Positions 20,383 to 27,984 of a DNA stretch of 64,000 nt are shown here, in pieces. Position 1 is the first letter of the stretch. Each line of letters begins with the position of its first letter. The translations under genes and the position numbers were made by a program. Source of the DNA: Virgibacillus natechei (lineage in GTDB: Bacteria > Bacillota > Bacilli > Bacillales > Amphibacillaceae). The stretch covers positions 3,286,001 to 3,350,000 of the forward strand of contig NZ_CP110224.1 of NCBI RefSeq assembly GCF_026013645.1, read 5' to 3'. Under the pieces are notes generated by a model, which saw nothing but the letters and a program-made list of their open reading frames with translations, ran no database searches and had not been told where the DNA came from.

Positions 20383-20685
20383 CTACTCTATCATCCACTC
20401 ATAGTCCATCGTGTCGCTATCTATGCTGATTTTCACAGTAAATCCCGCCCCATTTTGATACGCATCAAATACATTACCGCTTACCTCGTACAAGTTATCG
20501 CCTATCTCTTCAATCTCAGTCATCTCAAACGATGAATATTCCAATGTAAACTCATTAGGCTCAGCGAATTCCGATTCCAGAACGCTGATTGCCTCCTCGT
20601 AGAGCTCCTCATCGCTCATCGTTTCCCCACAGGCCATCAGAAACAATAGAAAAAACGACGCGAGACCTACTTTAATCATCCTCAT
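20383..20685 (-). CDS. Small acidic lipoprotein of unknown function
   Basis: A 100-residue secreted protein. Signal peptide MRMIKVGLASFFLLF leads to a lipobox ending in Cys19 (FLMACGE), followed by a strongly acidic domain (MSDEELYEEAISVLESEF) and a C-terminal part predicted to be beta-rich. The ATG at 20685 has AAGGAG nine bases upstream; an ATG 11 codons earlier would spoil the signal peptide. No family is recognised. It is a single-gene unit ending in a terminator. Confidence 0.75.
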   Translation of the reverse strand: MRMIKVGLASFFLLFLMACGETMSDEELYEEAISVLESEFAEPNEFTLEYSSFEMTEIEEIGDNLYEVSGNVFDAYQNGAGFTVKISIDSDTMDYEWMIE

Positions 20686-20842
20686 AAAGCAAAACTCCTT
20701 AACTTTTTTGTACAACAATCTGGTTTGAAACTAATGATTTACATCTATGTTCAACCCGCGTTGTGAAAGATCAGGATAGCGTATGAATAGCGACTTGGAA
20801 TGGTGAATAGATTTGGGGGACTGTTCCCCGCTACGATAAAGC

Positions 20843-20873
20843 ATTCGACATAAACCGGGAAGTGACAGGCACC
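20843..20873 (+). repeat. Dispersed GACAGGCAC repeat, short form, copy E
   Basis: ATTCGACATAAACCGGGAAG followed by TGACAGGCACC. It lacks about 11 bases (TTGACATAATT) present in the long form. Confidence 0.85.
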
Positions 20874-20991
20874 AATTTCGGAACGGGCACCAAATTCCCG
20901 AAACGGGAGAGCGCGGCACCGAATCGGTATGGAAACGCCAGAAATAATGCTGCAATCAAAATAAGTAGTGTTTATTTCAAATTATTAAAAT

Positions 20992-21030
20992 TAATAAATA
21001 ATTAACAGTATATTAATCTTCTCTCAATAT
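20992..21030 (+). promoter_or_regulatory. Putative PhoP box, four repeats at 11-bp spacing
   Basis: TTAATA (20992), TTAACA (21003), TTAATC (21014) and TCAATA (21025) are spaced exactly 11 bases apart, as in Bacillus PhoP binding sites (TT(A/C)ACA-type direct repeats). The array ends ten bases before a TATACT -10 at 21040-21045. No -35 is needed at such activated promoters. It would place ugpAEB and the phosphodiesterase in the phosphate-starvation regulon. Confidence 0.65.
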
Positions 21031-21039
21031 TCATACGCT

Positions 21040-21045
21040 ATACTT
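21040..21045 (+). promoter_or_regulatory. -10 box of the ugp promoter
   Basis: TATACT directly downstream of the PhoP-box-like array. Confidence 0.5.
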
Positions 21046-21125
21046 GCTTTGCACCGAAAAAGGGAGAGGGTAAATTGAAGTTAAATAACCTGGTAGTGCT
21101 AAAAGGACATGCCTCTTTTTTCCTG

Positions 21126-21156
21126 ATTCGACATAAACCGGGAAGTGACAGGCACC
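21126..21156 (+). repeat. Dispersed GACAGGCAC repeat, short form, copy F
   Basis: ATTCGACATAAACCGGGAAG followed by TGACAGGCACC, identical to copies E and G over this stretch. It lies in the ugp leader, between the promoter and ugpA, so it is transcribed. Confidence 0.85.
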
Positions 21157-21265
21157 AAATTCGAAGTTCGAACCAATTTCGGGACGGGCACCAAGTTCTG
21201 ATTCTATTGGGGGTGGTCCAGGCATATCTTTATACAGATAGCGCTAAAGGGGGGATTAAGATTTG

Positions 21266-22189
21266 ATGAAAAGGGGTTCTCAAGTAGTTACAAAACCCAA
21301 TAAAACCGCTCATCACCGGGAAAAGAAATTATTTGGAACTGGAATCTTGTATTTGCTACCTGCTTTAATCCTTTTAGGTGTGTTTTTATTCTATCCTATC
21401 TTTCGAACATTGTATTTTAGTTTTTTTGAACTTAGTGGCGGTGGTGTTGTTGAGGGTTTCATTGGTTGGGCACACTATGCTGATTTAATTCAATCATCGG
21501 AGTTTAGAAAAAGTATGGTGGCAACACTTTTATTCGTACTTTATACCGTGCCCGCTGAGATTATCATTGCCTTATTTTTAGCTCTCCTTGCGAATGAAAA
21601 ATTAAGGGGCATTGGATTCTTTAGAACAATATTTGCATCTACATTAGGGGTATCGATCGCAGCTGGGGCAAGTATTTTCTTATTCTTATTCCACCCTTCA
21701 TTAGGTGTGTTAAACAATATGCTAGAAGTCTTTGGAATAAACGGCGTAGACTGGCTGACAAATTCTAGGTGGGCTTTAGTCTCTGTTGCGATCACGACCG
21801 TATGGATGCATCTGGGAATAAATTTCATTATTTTACTTGGCGGCCTACAAAATATTTCACGGGAATTATATGAAAGTGCAGATATCGATGGAGCAGGATA
21901 TTGGTCAAAGTTATTTAAAATTACAATCCCATTGCTTTCTCCTGTACTGTTTTTTGTTCTTATCATTGCAGTGATTGGGTCATTCCAGACATTTGGTCAA
22001 ATTGATCTCTTAACAGGAGGAGGACCTGCTGGCGCAACGAATATTATTGTGTATTCCATTTATCAAGAAGCATTTTCTTATGGTAACTTCGGCTATGCAA
22101 GTGCACAGGCTATTATATTATTTCTAATCATTTTAATCGTCACCATCTTTCAGTTCAAATACGGGGAGAAGAAGGTGCATTACCAATGA
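21266..22189 (+). CDS. ugpA: Glycerol-3-phosphate-type ABC permease (UgpA-like)
   Basis: Membrane permease of 307 residues with six hydrophobic segments, and EAA loop ISRELYESADIDGAGYW (about 201-217). The order permease, permease, binding lipoprotein, glycerophosphodiesterase indicates import of glycerol-3-phosphate or glycerophosphodiesters. The ATG at 21266 is preceded by AAAGGGGGG; a TTG one codon earlier is an alternative. It overlaps ugpE by four bases (ATGA). No ATPase gene is nearby, so a shared ATPase is likely. Confidence 0.85.
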   Translation: MKRGSQVVTKPNKTAHHREKKLFGTGILYLLPALILLGVFLFYPIFRTLYFSFFELSGGGVVEGFIGWAHYADLIQSSEFRKSMVATLLFVLYTVPAEIIIALFLALLANEKLRGIGFFRTIFASTLGVSIAAGASIFLFLFHPSLGVLNNMLEVFGINGVDWLTNSRWALVSVAITTVWMHLGINFIILLGGLQNISRELYESADIDGAGYWSKLFKITIPLLSPVLFFVLIIAVIGSFQTFGQIDLLTGGGPAGATNIIVYSIYQEAFSYGNFGYASAQAIILFLIILIVTIFQFKYGEKKVHYQ

Positions 22190-23004
22190 TGAAAAAAGTC
22201 TTACTCTATACCCTGTTGTTTTTCTCAGCACTCGTTCTTTTCTTCCCGCTCCTATATGCTGTTTCTGCCAGTTTTATGCAGCCACAAGATATCTATGCTG
22301 GGAATTTGCTTCCATCTTCTCTATCATCTATAAATTTTGATGCTTATAGGGATGTTTTTAATAGAATACCGTTATTTCATTATCTAACCGTTAGTTTTAC
22401 CATGTCTTCCATTGTCATGATTGGGCAATTGATTGTCTGTAGCCTATCTGCATATGCATTTGCCTTTATCCCTTTTAAAGGTAGAGATTTAATTTTTTTC
22501 ATATTTTTAGCTACCATGTTAATCCCTTGGGAAGCTACGGTTATCCCTAACTTCTTAACGATTTTAAATTTGGAATGGCTGAATACGTATCAAGGTTTAA
22601 CGTTTCCATTTTTCGCTCTACCATTTGGCATCTTTTTACTAAGGCAACACTTTCTAACAATACCGAAAGAATTATGGGAGTCAGCGCAAATGGATGGGTG
22701 TTCCAGATTTCGTTATTATTTGAGATTTGTATTACCATTATCAAAAACTTCTTTAAGTGCTCTAGGAATATATGGATTTCTAACAACGTGGAATCAGTAC
22801 CTGTGGCCATTATTAGTCACAAACGAGGATAGCGTTCGTCCTGTGCAGATTGGGCTTAAAATGTTAATTGCAAACGAAAGCTCTTCCTCTTGGAATATGG
22901 TCATGGCTGCGGTTGTAGCGATTCTTATACCTACTCTCCTTATCTTATTTGTCGGTTTGAAATACATTAGAGAAGGACTTACTGCAGGTGCACTTAAAGG
23001 ATAA
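22186..23004 (+). CDS. ugpE: Glycerol-3-phosphate-type ABC permease (UgpE-like)
   Basis: Membrane permease of 272 residues with six hydrophobic segments; EAA loop IPKELWESAQMDGCSRFR and the usual C-terminal LTAGALKG. It starts inside the end of ugpA (ATGA overlap), so the two are translationally coupled and form the membrane heterodimer. Confidence 0.85.
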   Translation: MMKKVLLYTLLFFSALVLFFPLLYAVSASFMQPQDIYAGNLLPSSLSSINFDAYRDVFNRIPLFHYLTVSFTMSSIVMIGQLIVCSLSAYAFAFIPFKGRDLIFFIFLATMLIPWEATVIPNFLTILNLEWLNTYQGLTFPFFALPFGIFLLRQHFLTIPKELWESAQMDGCSRFRYYLRFVLPLSKTSLSALGIYGFLTTWNQYLWPLLVTNEDSVRPVQIGLKMLIANESSSSWNMVMAAVVAILIPTLLILFVGLKYIREGLTAGALKG

Positions 23005-23023
23005 TAAAACGAGGAGGCTTTAC

Positions 23024-24343
23024 ATGAAAAAGTTTATAACCGGCTTAGCCATGCTATTGGTATTCTCTCTTATTTTGGTAGCTTGTAGTAATAATGGTGA
23101 TGAGGACGACAGCAGTTCAGATACAGCTAACGGAGAAAAAACAGACATCACATTTTGGCATGCGATGAGCGGAAGTAATGGCGAGGCTTTAGAAGACATT
23201 GTAGATGGCTTTAATGAACAGTCAGACGATGTCAATGTCGAAGCAATTTATCAAGGAAGCTACGATGACTCGTTAACGCAATTACGAGCAGTAGGTGGTT
23301 CAGATGAAGCGCCTGCGATTGTACAGGTATTTGAAATTGGTACCAAGTACATGAGTGAAAGTGGATTTATTACACCCATGCAGGAATTTATTGATGCAGA
23401 CGACTTCGATACGGATGTTTTAGAACCAAATATTCTCTCTTACTATGAATTAGATGATCAACTGTACTCCATGCCTTTTAACACATCAAATGCGGTTATG
23501 TTTTATAATAAAGACATGTTTGATGAGGTTGGATTAGATCCAGAAAATCCACCAAACAGTTTCAGCGAAATGAAAGATGCGTCTGAGCAGATCACGAATA
23601 ATGCAGATGATGCGTATGGCTTTACAATGGCTACAATTGGATGGTTCTTTGAACAATTGATGGCCAACCAAGGTGCGCTTTATTTAGATAATGATAATGG
23701 GCGCTCCGGAGATGCAACAGAGGCGTTGGTCAACGCTGAAGAAGGATTAAATATTTTTAATTGGTTAAATGAAATGAATGAAGCAGGGACATTTACGAAC
23801 TATGGAAGTAACTGGGAAGATCCCCGTGGTCCTTTCTTTGCTGAACAAGTAGGCATGTACCTTGATTCGACAGCTAATACAGCTGAAGTAATTCAGAATT
23901 CACCATTCGAGGTAGGCACAGCATTCTTACCAGTTGCTGACGGGATGGATCCCGAAGGCGTAATTGTAGGTGGGGCATCCTTATGGATAACCAATCAAGT
24001 TCCTGATGAAGACCAAGAAGCTGCATGGGAATTTATTAAATATACGACAGAATCAGATGTTCAAGCAGAATGGGCAGCAGCGACAGGTTATTTCCCTATT
24101 ACGCCAGCAGCATACGATGAACAAACATTGCTTGATGTTTATGAAGAAAATCCACAGTTCACAACTGCTGTCGATCAACTCGAGAGTACCACGCAGGATC
24201 CAGCAACTGCAGGAGCTTTAACTGAGGTACTACCTGAAGCCAGAACAATTATTGAAACAGCACTCGGGGAAATGTATGAAGGAAGAGATCCACAAGAAGC
24301 TCTTGATGATGCTGCTTCTAAAATTAATGATGCACTAGAGTGA
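23024..24343 (+). CDS. ugpB: Glycerol-3-phosphate-type binding lipoprotein (UgpB-like)
   Basis: Extracellular binding lipoprotein of 439 residues. Signal peptide MKKFITGLAMLLVFSLI, lipobox ILVAC with Cys21, and a long acidic linker; then ITFWHAMSGSNGEALEDIVDGF and FNTSNAVMFYNKDMF, typical of UgpB/family 1 binding proteins. The ATG at 23024 follows GAGGAGGC; the frame opens earlier but without a signal peptide. The high Asp/Glu content of the mature part fits a salt-adapted organism. A stem-loop follows the stop. Confidence 0.87.
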   Translation: MKKFITGLAMLLVFSLILVACSNNGDEDDSSSDTANGEKTDITFWHAMSGSNGEALEDIVDGFNEQSDDVNVEAIYQGSYDDSLTQLRAVGGSDEAPAIVQVFEIGTKYMSESGFITPMQEFIDADDFDTDVLEPNILSYYELDDQLYSMPFNTSNAVMFYNKDMFDEVGLDPENPPNSFSEMKDASEQITNNADDAYGFTMATIGWFFEQLMANQGALYLDNDNGRSGDATEALVNAEEGLNIFNWLNEMNEAGTFTNYGSNWEDPRGPFFAEQVGMYLDSTANTAEVIQNSPFEVGTAFLPVADGMDPEGVIVGGASLWITNQVPDEDQEAAWEFIKYTTESDVQAEWAAATGYFPITPAAYDEQTLLDVYEENPQFTTAVDQLESTTQDPATAGALTEVLPEARTIIETALGEMYEGRDPQEALDDAASKINDALE

Positions 24344-24381
24344 ATAGGATGTTTTTCTAACAACTCGAAAATTATAAACGA

Positions 24382-24421
24382 ACGAAAGTCTTGCTGATAA
24401 CGGTAAGGCTTTCGTGCTTTC
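24382..24421 (+). promoter_or_regulatory. Intercistronic stem-loop between ugpB and the phosphodiesterase gene
   Basis: ACGAAAGTCTTGC pairs with GTAAGGCTTTCGT (one G-U pair), followed by GCTTTCT. It may act as a partial terminator or mRNA stabiliser, paralleling the stem-loop after mdxE. Confidence 0.6.
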
Positions 24422-24437
24422 TCGAGGTGATCTTGAT

Positions 24438-25355
24438 ATGAAAAAAATGCTGCTTACAGTTTTTTTATTAAGCTTTGCTATTGTGGGTTGTACGGATCAA
24501 ACAACTGTCGATACGGACGAGAACGGGAACGATGAATTAAATAAAGTAGATGCAAATGATGAGGATTTATTGTCCCCAAACACCGTATTGAACATCGCGC
24601 ATCGCGGCGCTTCAGGTCACGCGCCTGAACACACGATTCCATCTTATGAAACGGCCGAGGAAATGGTTGGTGATTATATCGAGATCGACTTACAGATGAC
24701 GAATGATGGTGAATTAATTGCCATGCATGATGCCGATGTCTCTCGTACAACGAATGAGGAGGGATTGGTTCATAATTTTTCACTGGATGAAATTAAAGCA
24801 TTTGATGCAGGTACGTGGTTTAATGAGAAAAATCCTGAACGCGCTCAACCTGTTTTCAGTAATGTATCCATTCCGACATTAGAAGAAATCATAGAAAGAT
24901 TTGGACCCGATTCCAATTATTATATTGAAACCAAAACACCTGAAAAATATCCTGGGATGATAGAGGAATTAATCTCTCTTTTAGAGAAGCAGCAATTTAT
25001 CGGTCCAAACGCACGAAAAGGAAAAGTTATTATACAATCATTTAGTGAGGATGGGTTACAAGAAGTCAGTCAATTAGACCCCTCTATCCCCCTCATTCAG
25101 TTAATCAGCTATAACGACACTGCTTCTATTACGAATGATCAAATGGAGGAAATAAAAGATTACGCGATTGGTATAGGGGCAAATTATGAGCATTTAACGG
25201 AAGAATATGTTGCAAAAGTTCGAGATGCCGGGCTCTTACTGCACGCCTATACTGTAAACGAAGAAGACGATATGAAGCAGCTAATTGAATGGGGAGTGAC
25301 TGGCATATTTACTGATTATCCAGATCGGTTAAGTGGGGTATTGGATGGGGTTTGA
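24438..25355 (+). CDS. ugpQ: Glycerophosphodiester phosphodiesterase lipoprotein
   Basis: Surface-anchored enzyme of 305 residues that cleaves glycerophosphodiesters to glycerol-3-phosphate plus alcohol. Signal peptide with lipobox ending in Cys18 (AIVGC), then the GDPD domain: IAHRGASGHAPEHT (His55, Arg56, Glu64), IEIDLQMTNDGE (metal-binding Glu/Asp) and MHDADVSRTTN. The ATG at 24438 follows GAGGTGAT. As last gene behind ugpAEB it would release the transporter's substrate outside the cell from phospholipid or teichoic acid breakdown products. Confidence 0.92.
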   Translation: MKKMLLTVFLLSFAIVGCTDQTTVDTDENGNDELNKVDANDEDLLSPNTVLNIAHRGASGHAPEHTIPSYETAEEMVGDYIEIDLQMTNDGELIAMHDADVSRTTNEEGLVHNFSLDEIKAFDAGTWFNEKNPERAQPVFSNVSIPTLEEIIERFGPDSNYYIETKTPEKYPGMIEELISLLEKQQFIGPNARKGKVIIQSFSEDGLQEVSQLDPSIPLIQLISYNDTASITNDQMEEIKDYAIGIGANYEHLTEEYVAKVRDAGLLLHAYTVNEEDDMKQLIEWGVTGIFTDYPDRLSGVLDGV

Positions 25356-25373
25356 TCCTCACTGCGCTAAAGC

Positions 25374-25404
25374 ATTCGACATAAACCGGGAAGTGACAGG
25401 CACC
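25374..25404 (+). repeat. Dispersed GACAGGCAC repeat, short form, copy G
   Basis: ATTCGACATAAACCGGGAAG followed by TGACAGGCACC, 18 bases after the phosphodiesterase stop codon. Confidence 0.85.
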
Positions 25405-25435
25405 GAATTCGATTTGCAGGCTTAAAAAATGCATG

Positions 25436-25477
25436 AAAATTGCCCCGCGCAGTTGGTCACTGACGCGGGACAATTTC
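25436..25477. terminator. Terminator between convergent ugpQ and hxlB
   Basis: AAATTGCCCCGCG pairs with CGCGGGACAATTT (one mismatch) around a 14-base core. The minus-strand exit is CAATTTTC and the plus-strand exit CAATTTC, so it may serve both units, chiefly hxlB. Confidence 0.75.
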
Positions 25478-25483
25478 AACATA

Positions 25484-26041
25484 TTATTCTAAATTTGCAT
25501 GCCGACCGTACATCGTCTCTCCATCCATACCCTTTTTCTCCATAAAGCGTAAAATGGTAGCGTCATAAACAAGTAAGAGCGCTTGCTCGAAAAGGGAGGC
25601 CATCGGTTGGATGGAAGTGTTTCCCTTTTCAGATTTAGCTTGGGCAGGTATTTCAACCGTAATATCTGCCATTTTCCCCATCGTTGAATCAGGTGAAACC
25701 GTAACGAGCACAACTTTTGCTCCGATTTTTTTTGCCTTTTCAACCATCGGTACAAGGCTTTTTGTTTCACCAGAACCGGAACCTATGATAAAAATATCCT
25801 CTGCTTCCAGGTTCGGTGTGACGGTTTCGCCTACGACATACGGATCAAGTCCGACATGCATCATTCGCATCGCAAAGGATTTGGCCATTAAACCGGATCT
25901 CCCGGCACCAGTGACGAACACCTTTTTCGCTTCGAGAATGCCATCCACTAGTTGTTCTGTTTCATCGTTCCTAATTAATGCAGTAGTACGCTGTAGTTCT
26001 TTCAGGATTTCGTCTGTATAACGCACTGTCTTAGGCTGCAT
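25484..26041 (-). CDS. hxlB: 6-phospho-3-hexuloisomerase
   Basis: Sugar isomerase-fold enzyme of 185 residues that turns hexulose-6-phosphate into fructose-6-phosphate, the second step of formaldehyde fixation by the ribulose monophosphate pathway. Motifs: VFVTGAGRSGLMAKSFAMRMMH (residues 41-62) and FIIGSGSGETKSLV, typical of HxlB and the SIS domain. It lies two bases downstream of hxlA. Confidence 0.94.
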   Translation of the reverse strand: MQPKTVRYTDEILKELQRTTALIRNDETEQLVDGILEAKKVFVTGAGRSGLMAKSFAMRMMHVGLDPYVVGETVTPNLEAEDIFIIGSGSGETKSLVPMVEKAKKIGAKVVLVTVSPDSTMGKMADITVEIPAQAKSEKGNTSIQPMASLFEQALLLVYDATILRFMEKKGMDGETMYGRHANLE

Positions 26042-26043
26042 GA

Positions 26044-26685
26044 TTATACCGTCGCTGCATCTTTCATTTGTTTTTGTATTTCAGCAGCTACAGCTTTTTT
26101 ATCATCCTGATTAGCAATTCCACCACCTACAATAATCAAGTCAGGTTGTGCTTTAATTACTTCAGGAATTGTTTCTAATTTTATACCACCTGCTACGGCA
26201 GTCTTTGTGTTTTTAACTACATTTTTAATCGTAGTCAATTGGCTGAATGGCGTAACGCCAACTGCTTGCAAGTCGTATCCTGTGTGGACACAGATATAAT
26301 CAACACCTAGTGCGTCTACTTCTTTCGCGCGCTGCTCGATGTCTGTAACATTAATCATATCAACAAGAATTTCAGAACCCTGTTTTTTTGCTTCTTCCAC
26401 AGCACCTTTAATTGTCTCATCATCTGTAGCCCCAAGTACTGTAACAATACTTGCTCCCGCTTGAGATGCATTCATCACTTCGTAACCGCCGGCGTCCATG
26501 ATCTTCGTATCTGCAAGAACTGCCAAAGATGGAAAAGCATCTTTCATTGCTTTTACCGCATGATGACCTTCTTGATTGATGATCGGTGTGCCGATTTCAA
26601 CAACATCGATATGCGCTTCTACCTCTTTAACTACCTCAATTGCTTCTGGAATATTAACTAAGTCTAATGCTAATTGTAATTTCAT
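26044..26685 (-). CDS. hxlA: 3-hexulose-6-phosphate synthase
   Basis: TIM-barrel aldolase of 213 residues joining formaldehyde to ribulose-5-phosphate. Orotidine-decarboxylase-superfamily motifs: LALDLVNI at the start, EIGTPIINQEG, and LADTKIMDAG with the catalytic Asp and Lys. The ATG at 26685 follows GGGAG; an ATG at 26709 is less well placed. It forms a unit with hxlB, used for formaldehyde detoxification. Confidence 0.94.
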   Translation of the reverse strand: MKLQLALDLVNIPEAIEVVKEVEAHIDVVEIGTPIINQEGHHAVKAMKDAFPSLAVLADTKIMDAGGYEVMNASQAGASIVTVLGATDDETIKGAVEEAKKQGSEILVDMINVTDIEQRAKEVDALGVDYICVHTGYDLQAVGVTPFSQLTTIKNVVKNTKTAVAGGIKLETIPEVIKAQPDLIIVGGGIANQDDKKAVAAEIQKQMKDAATV

Positions 26686-26776
26686 AGATGATATCTCCCT
26701 TTCCTTCATTATTTAACCTAAATTTATTGTACTACCTGAGTTATTGAAAAGATAGTACGCACTTTATTCTCACATA

Positions 26777-26790
26777 GTGCTAAAAAGTAT
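26777..26790. promoter_or_regulatory. Putative HxlR operator upstream of hxlA
   Basis: GTGCTAAAAAGTAT, identical over 14 bases to a site upstream of hxlR (27310-27323). On the minus strand a TTGACA (26794-26799) adjoins it as a possible -35. In Bacillus HxlR activates hxlAB by binding direct repeats upstream. Confidence 0.6.
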
Positions 26791-26852
26791 ACTGTCAAAA
26801 CAATACTGGCTTGCAGAGACACTGGAGTTTGCTTCATGTTAAATGATTGAAC

Positions 26853-26889
26853 GAAAAAAACCATGCAGCGTCATTTGCTTTGCATGGTT
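26853..26889 (-). terminator. Terminator after hxlR
   Basis: AACCATGCA (26859-26867) pairs with TGCATGGTT (26881-26889). On the minus strand seven T follow. It separates hxlR from hxlAB although all lie on the same strand. Confidence 0.85.
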
Positions 26890-26897
26890 TGGAAAAA

Positions 26898-27269
26898 TTA
26901 GTTGTTCACGGTTATTTCAGCATCCTCGTCCAGTTGTTCCTCAACGAAGGTCTTGTATTCCATTCCCCAACTGTACATAGATTCAAGAATCGGCATTAAC
27001 GATTTACCACGGTCTGTCAATGAATATTCCACTTTTGGCGGTACAACAGGATACACTTCGCGATGAATAATAAAATCGGATTCAAGTTCACGGAGCTGGT
27101 TCACAAGCATACGTTGGGTGATTCCGGGCATCAGCCTTTTCAATGCATTAAATCGCTGCGTCCCCACTTTGCCCAAATGCCATAAAATGAGCATCTTCCA
27201 TTTACCGCCGATAACAGCAAGCGTTAATTCCTTTTCGCAATTAAATTCTCTTGCACAAATGCGTCCCAT
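26898..27269 (-). CDS. hxlR: HxlR-family transcription regulator
   Basis: Winged helix-turn-helix regulator of 123 residues (PF01638). Family features: near-N-terminal Cys ([21 protein letters not shown]), [13 protein letters not shown] recognition region, [16 protein letters not shown] wing. HxlR activates hxlAB in response to formaldehyde in Bacillus. The ATG at 27269, nine bases after AAAGG, is preferred to one three codons earlier that touches that site. In Bacillus subtilis hxlR is divergent from hxlAB; here it lies upstream in the same direction with its own terminator. Confidence 0.9.
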   Translation of the reverse strand: MGRICAREFNCEKELTLAVIGGKWKMLILWHLGKVGTQRFNALKRLMPGITQRMLVNQLRELESDFIIHREVYPVVPPKVEYSLTDRGKSLMPILESMYSWGMEYKTFVEEQLDEDAEITVNN

Positions 27270-27309
27270 CGTTTTCATCCTTTCTTGACAGTATTTTTTT
27301 TAAGACTAT

Positions 27310-27323
27310 GTGCTAAAAAGTAT
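27310..27323. promoter_or_regulatory. Putative HxlR operator upstream of hxlR
   Basis: GTGCTAAAAAGTAT, the same 14 bases as upstream of hxlA, suggesting autoregulation. Confidence 0.55.
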
Positions 27324-27603
27324 GTACTTATAATAAACAATTGTACATGTAACACTAGAAGTTATACAAGTGTGACAATTGGATAATACGATAATACCAC
27401 CGTCAACATTTATACGGAAAATTCGGTTAACTCCGTTTACCAGTGTATTTGAAAAACATGTGCGCAACTATTAACTGGTATTTAAGACCATAGGAAATTG
27501 ATAAAACAGCATTCAGAAGATTAAGCTGGGTAGCGTCAACTACCGAGTACTGGCAACTACAGTCCGCTTGAAAGAGCAGCTGGCTTCCCTTGCTGTGCTA
27601 ACT

Positions 27604-27654
27604 AAAAGAAGTAATCGCTGATCTTAGTTAGGGAGCGGTTACTTCTTTTTGTTC
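27604..27654. terminator. Long stem-loop AAAAGAAGTAATCGCT / AGCGGTTACTTCTTTT
   Basis: Sixteen-base arms (27604-27619 and 27634-27649) with one G-U pair, then TTTTTG on the plus strand. On the minus strand it overlaps the end of a short toxin-like frame. This resembles the shared terminator region of type I toxin genes of the TxpA/holin-like kind (recalled from family). Confidence 0.55.
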
Positions 27655-27695
27655 AGGCAGACGACAATAGTTAGATAATAGAAAGTGTAGAAAAA
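27639..27695 (-). pseudogene. Possible remnant of a holin-like type I toxin
   Basis: On the minus strand a short open frame reads FFYTFYYLTIVVCLNKKK and then stops within the stem-loop. A hydrophobic helix ending in Asn-Lys-Lys-Lys just before a GAAGTAACCGC stem is typical of the C-terminus of TxpA-like membrane toxins. There is no start codon or ribosome binding site; the sequence upstream is instead a fragment of the dispersed GACAGG element. Probably a truncated, dead copy; the assignment is tentative because the fragment is only 18 residues. Confidence 0.35.
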
Positions 27696-27755
27696 CAGGA
27701 GCCTGTTCCTCTGTCCGTAAATGTTATTTATTAACAGCTTTGCATCGGTTTATAA

Positions 27756-27794
27756 AAAATCGGTTCTCTGCATAAAACAGAAAACCGACTTTTT
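27756..27794 (-). terminator. Terminator after the yvrJ gene
   Basis: On the minus strand AAGTCGGTTTTCTG pairs with CAGAGAACCGATT, followed by TTTTTA, directly after the yvrJ stop codon. Confidence 0.85.
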
Positions 27795-27929
27795 TCATTT
27801 CATTTTCTCCGGCAATGCGTGGATCGATTCAATTAACAGGTTGAGTTTCCCTTCAATGCGATGCAGCAAATAAAATGTCACCGCGATGGGAAATCCGACT
27901 TCTGTAAAGAATGATACCCAGGTTTCCAT
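27795..27929 (-). CDS. YvrJ family small membrane protein
   Basis: A 44-residue protein with one membrane segment (VGFPIAVTFYLLHRIEGKL), recognised as YvrJ family. The ATG at 27929 follows AAAGGAGGAACC, a perfect ribosome binding site; the much longer open frame upstream is repeat DNA and not coding. YvrJ genes usually stand directly after DUF1659 and DUF2922 genes; here that order is kept but a repeat island separates them. Function unknown. Confidence 0.85.
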   Translation of the reverse strand: METWVSFFTEVGFPIAVTFYLLHRIEGKLNLLIESIHALPEKMK

Positions 27930-27984
27930 TGGTGGTTCCTCCTTTCTGGTGATTGGTGTGATTTGCTTCAATTGGTGAGACGCT

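Larger units (their letters stand above)
20719..21265. other. 547-base control and repeat region before ugpA
   Basis: No convincing gene. It contains repeat copies E and F, further degenerate GGCACC/AATTCG fragments, a four-fold 11-bp PhoP-box-like array (20992-21030) with a TATACT -10, and the leader of ugpA. Confidence 0.6.
27324..27755. other. Gene-free stretch between hxlR and the YvrJ terminator
   Basis: Holds the hxlR promoter region with a short ACAATTGT palindrome, unassigned sequence, a stem-loop at 27604-27654, a short frame resembling the end of a holin-like toxin (27639-27695), and a fragment of the GGGACAGG element near 27690-27715. Confidence 0.5.

Noticed and set aside
21075..21266. 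A 63-codon frame starting with TTG after GGGAGAGGG
   Set aside because: The ribosome binding site is tempting, but most of the frame is dispersed repeat copy F and related fragments; at best the leader of a gene destroyed by the repeat.
27440..27600. A tRNA, riboswitch or T-box in the gene-free stretch
   Set aside because: No cloverleaf, T-box sequence or known aptamer core could be found by eye.
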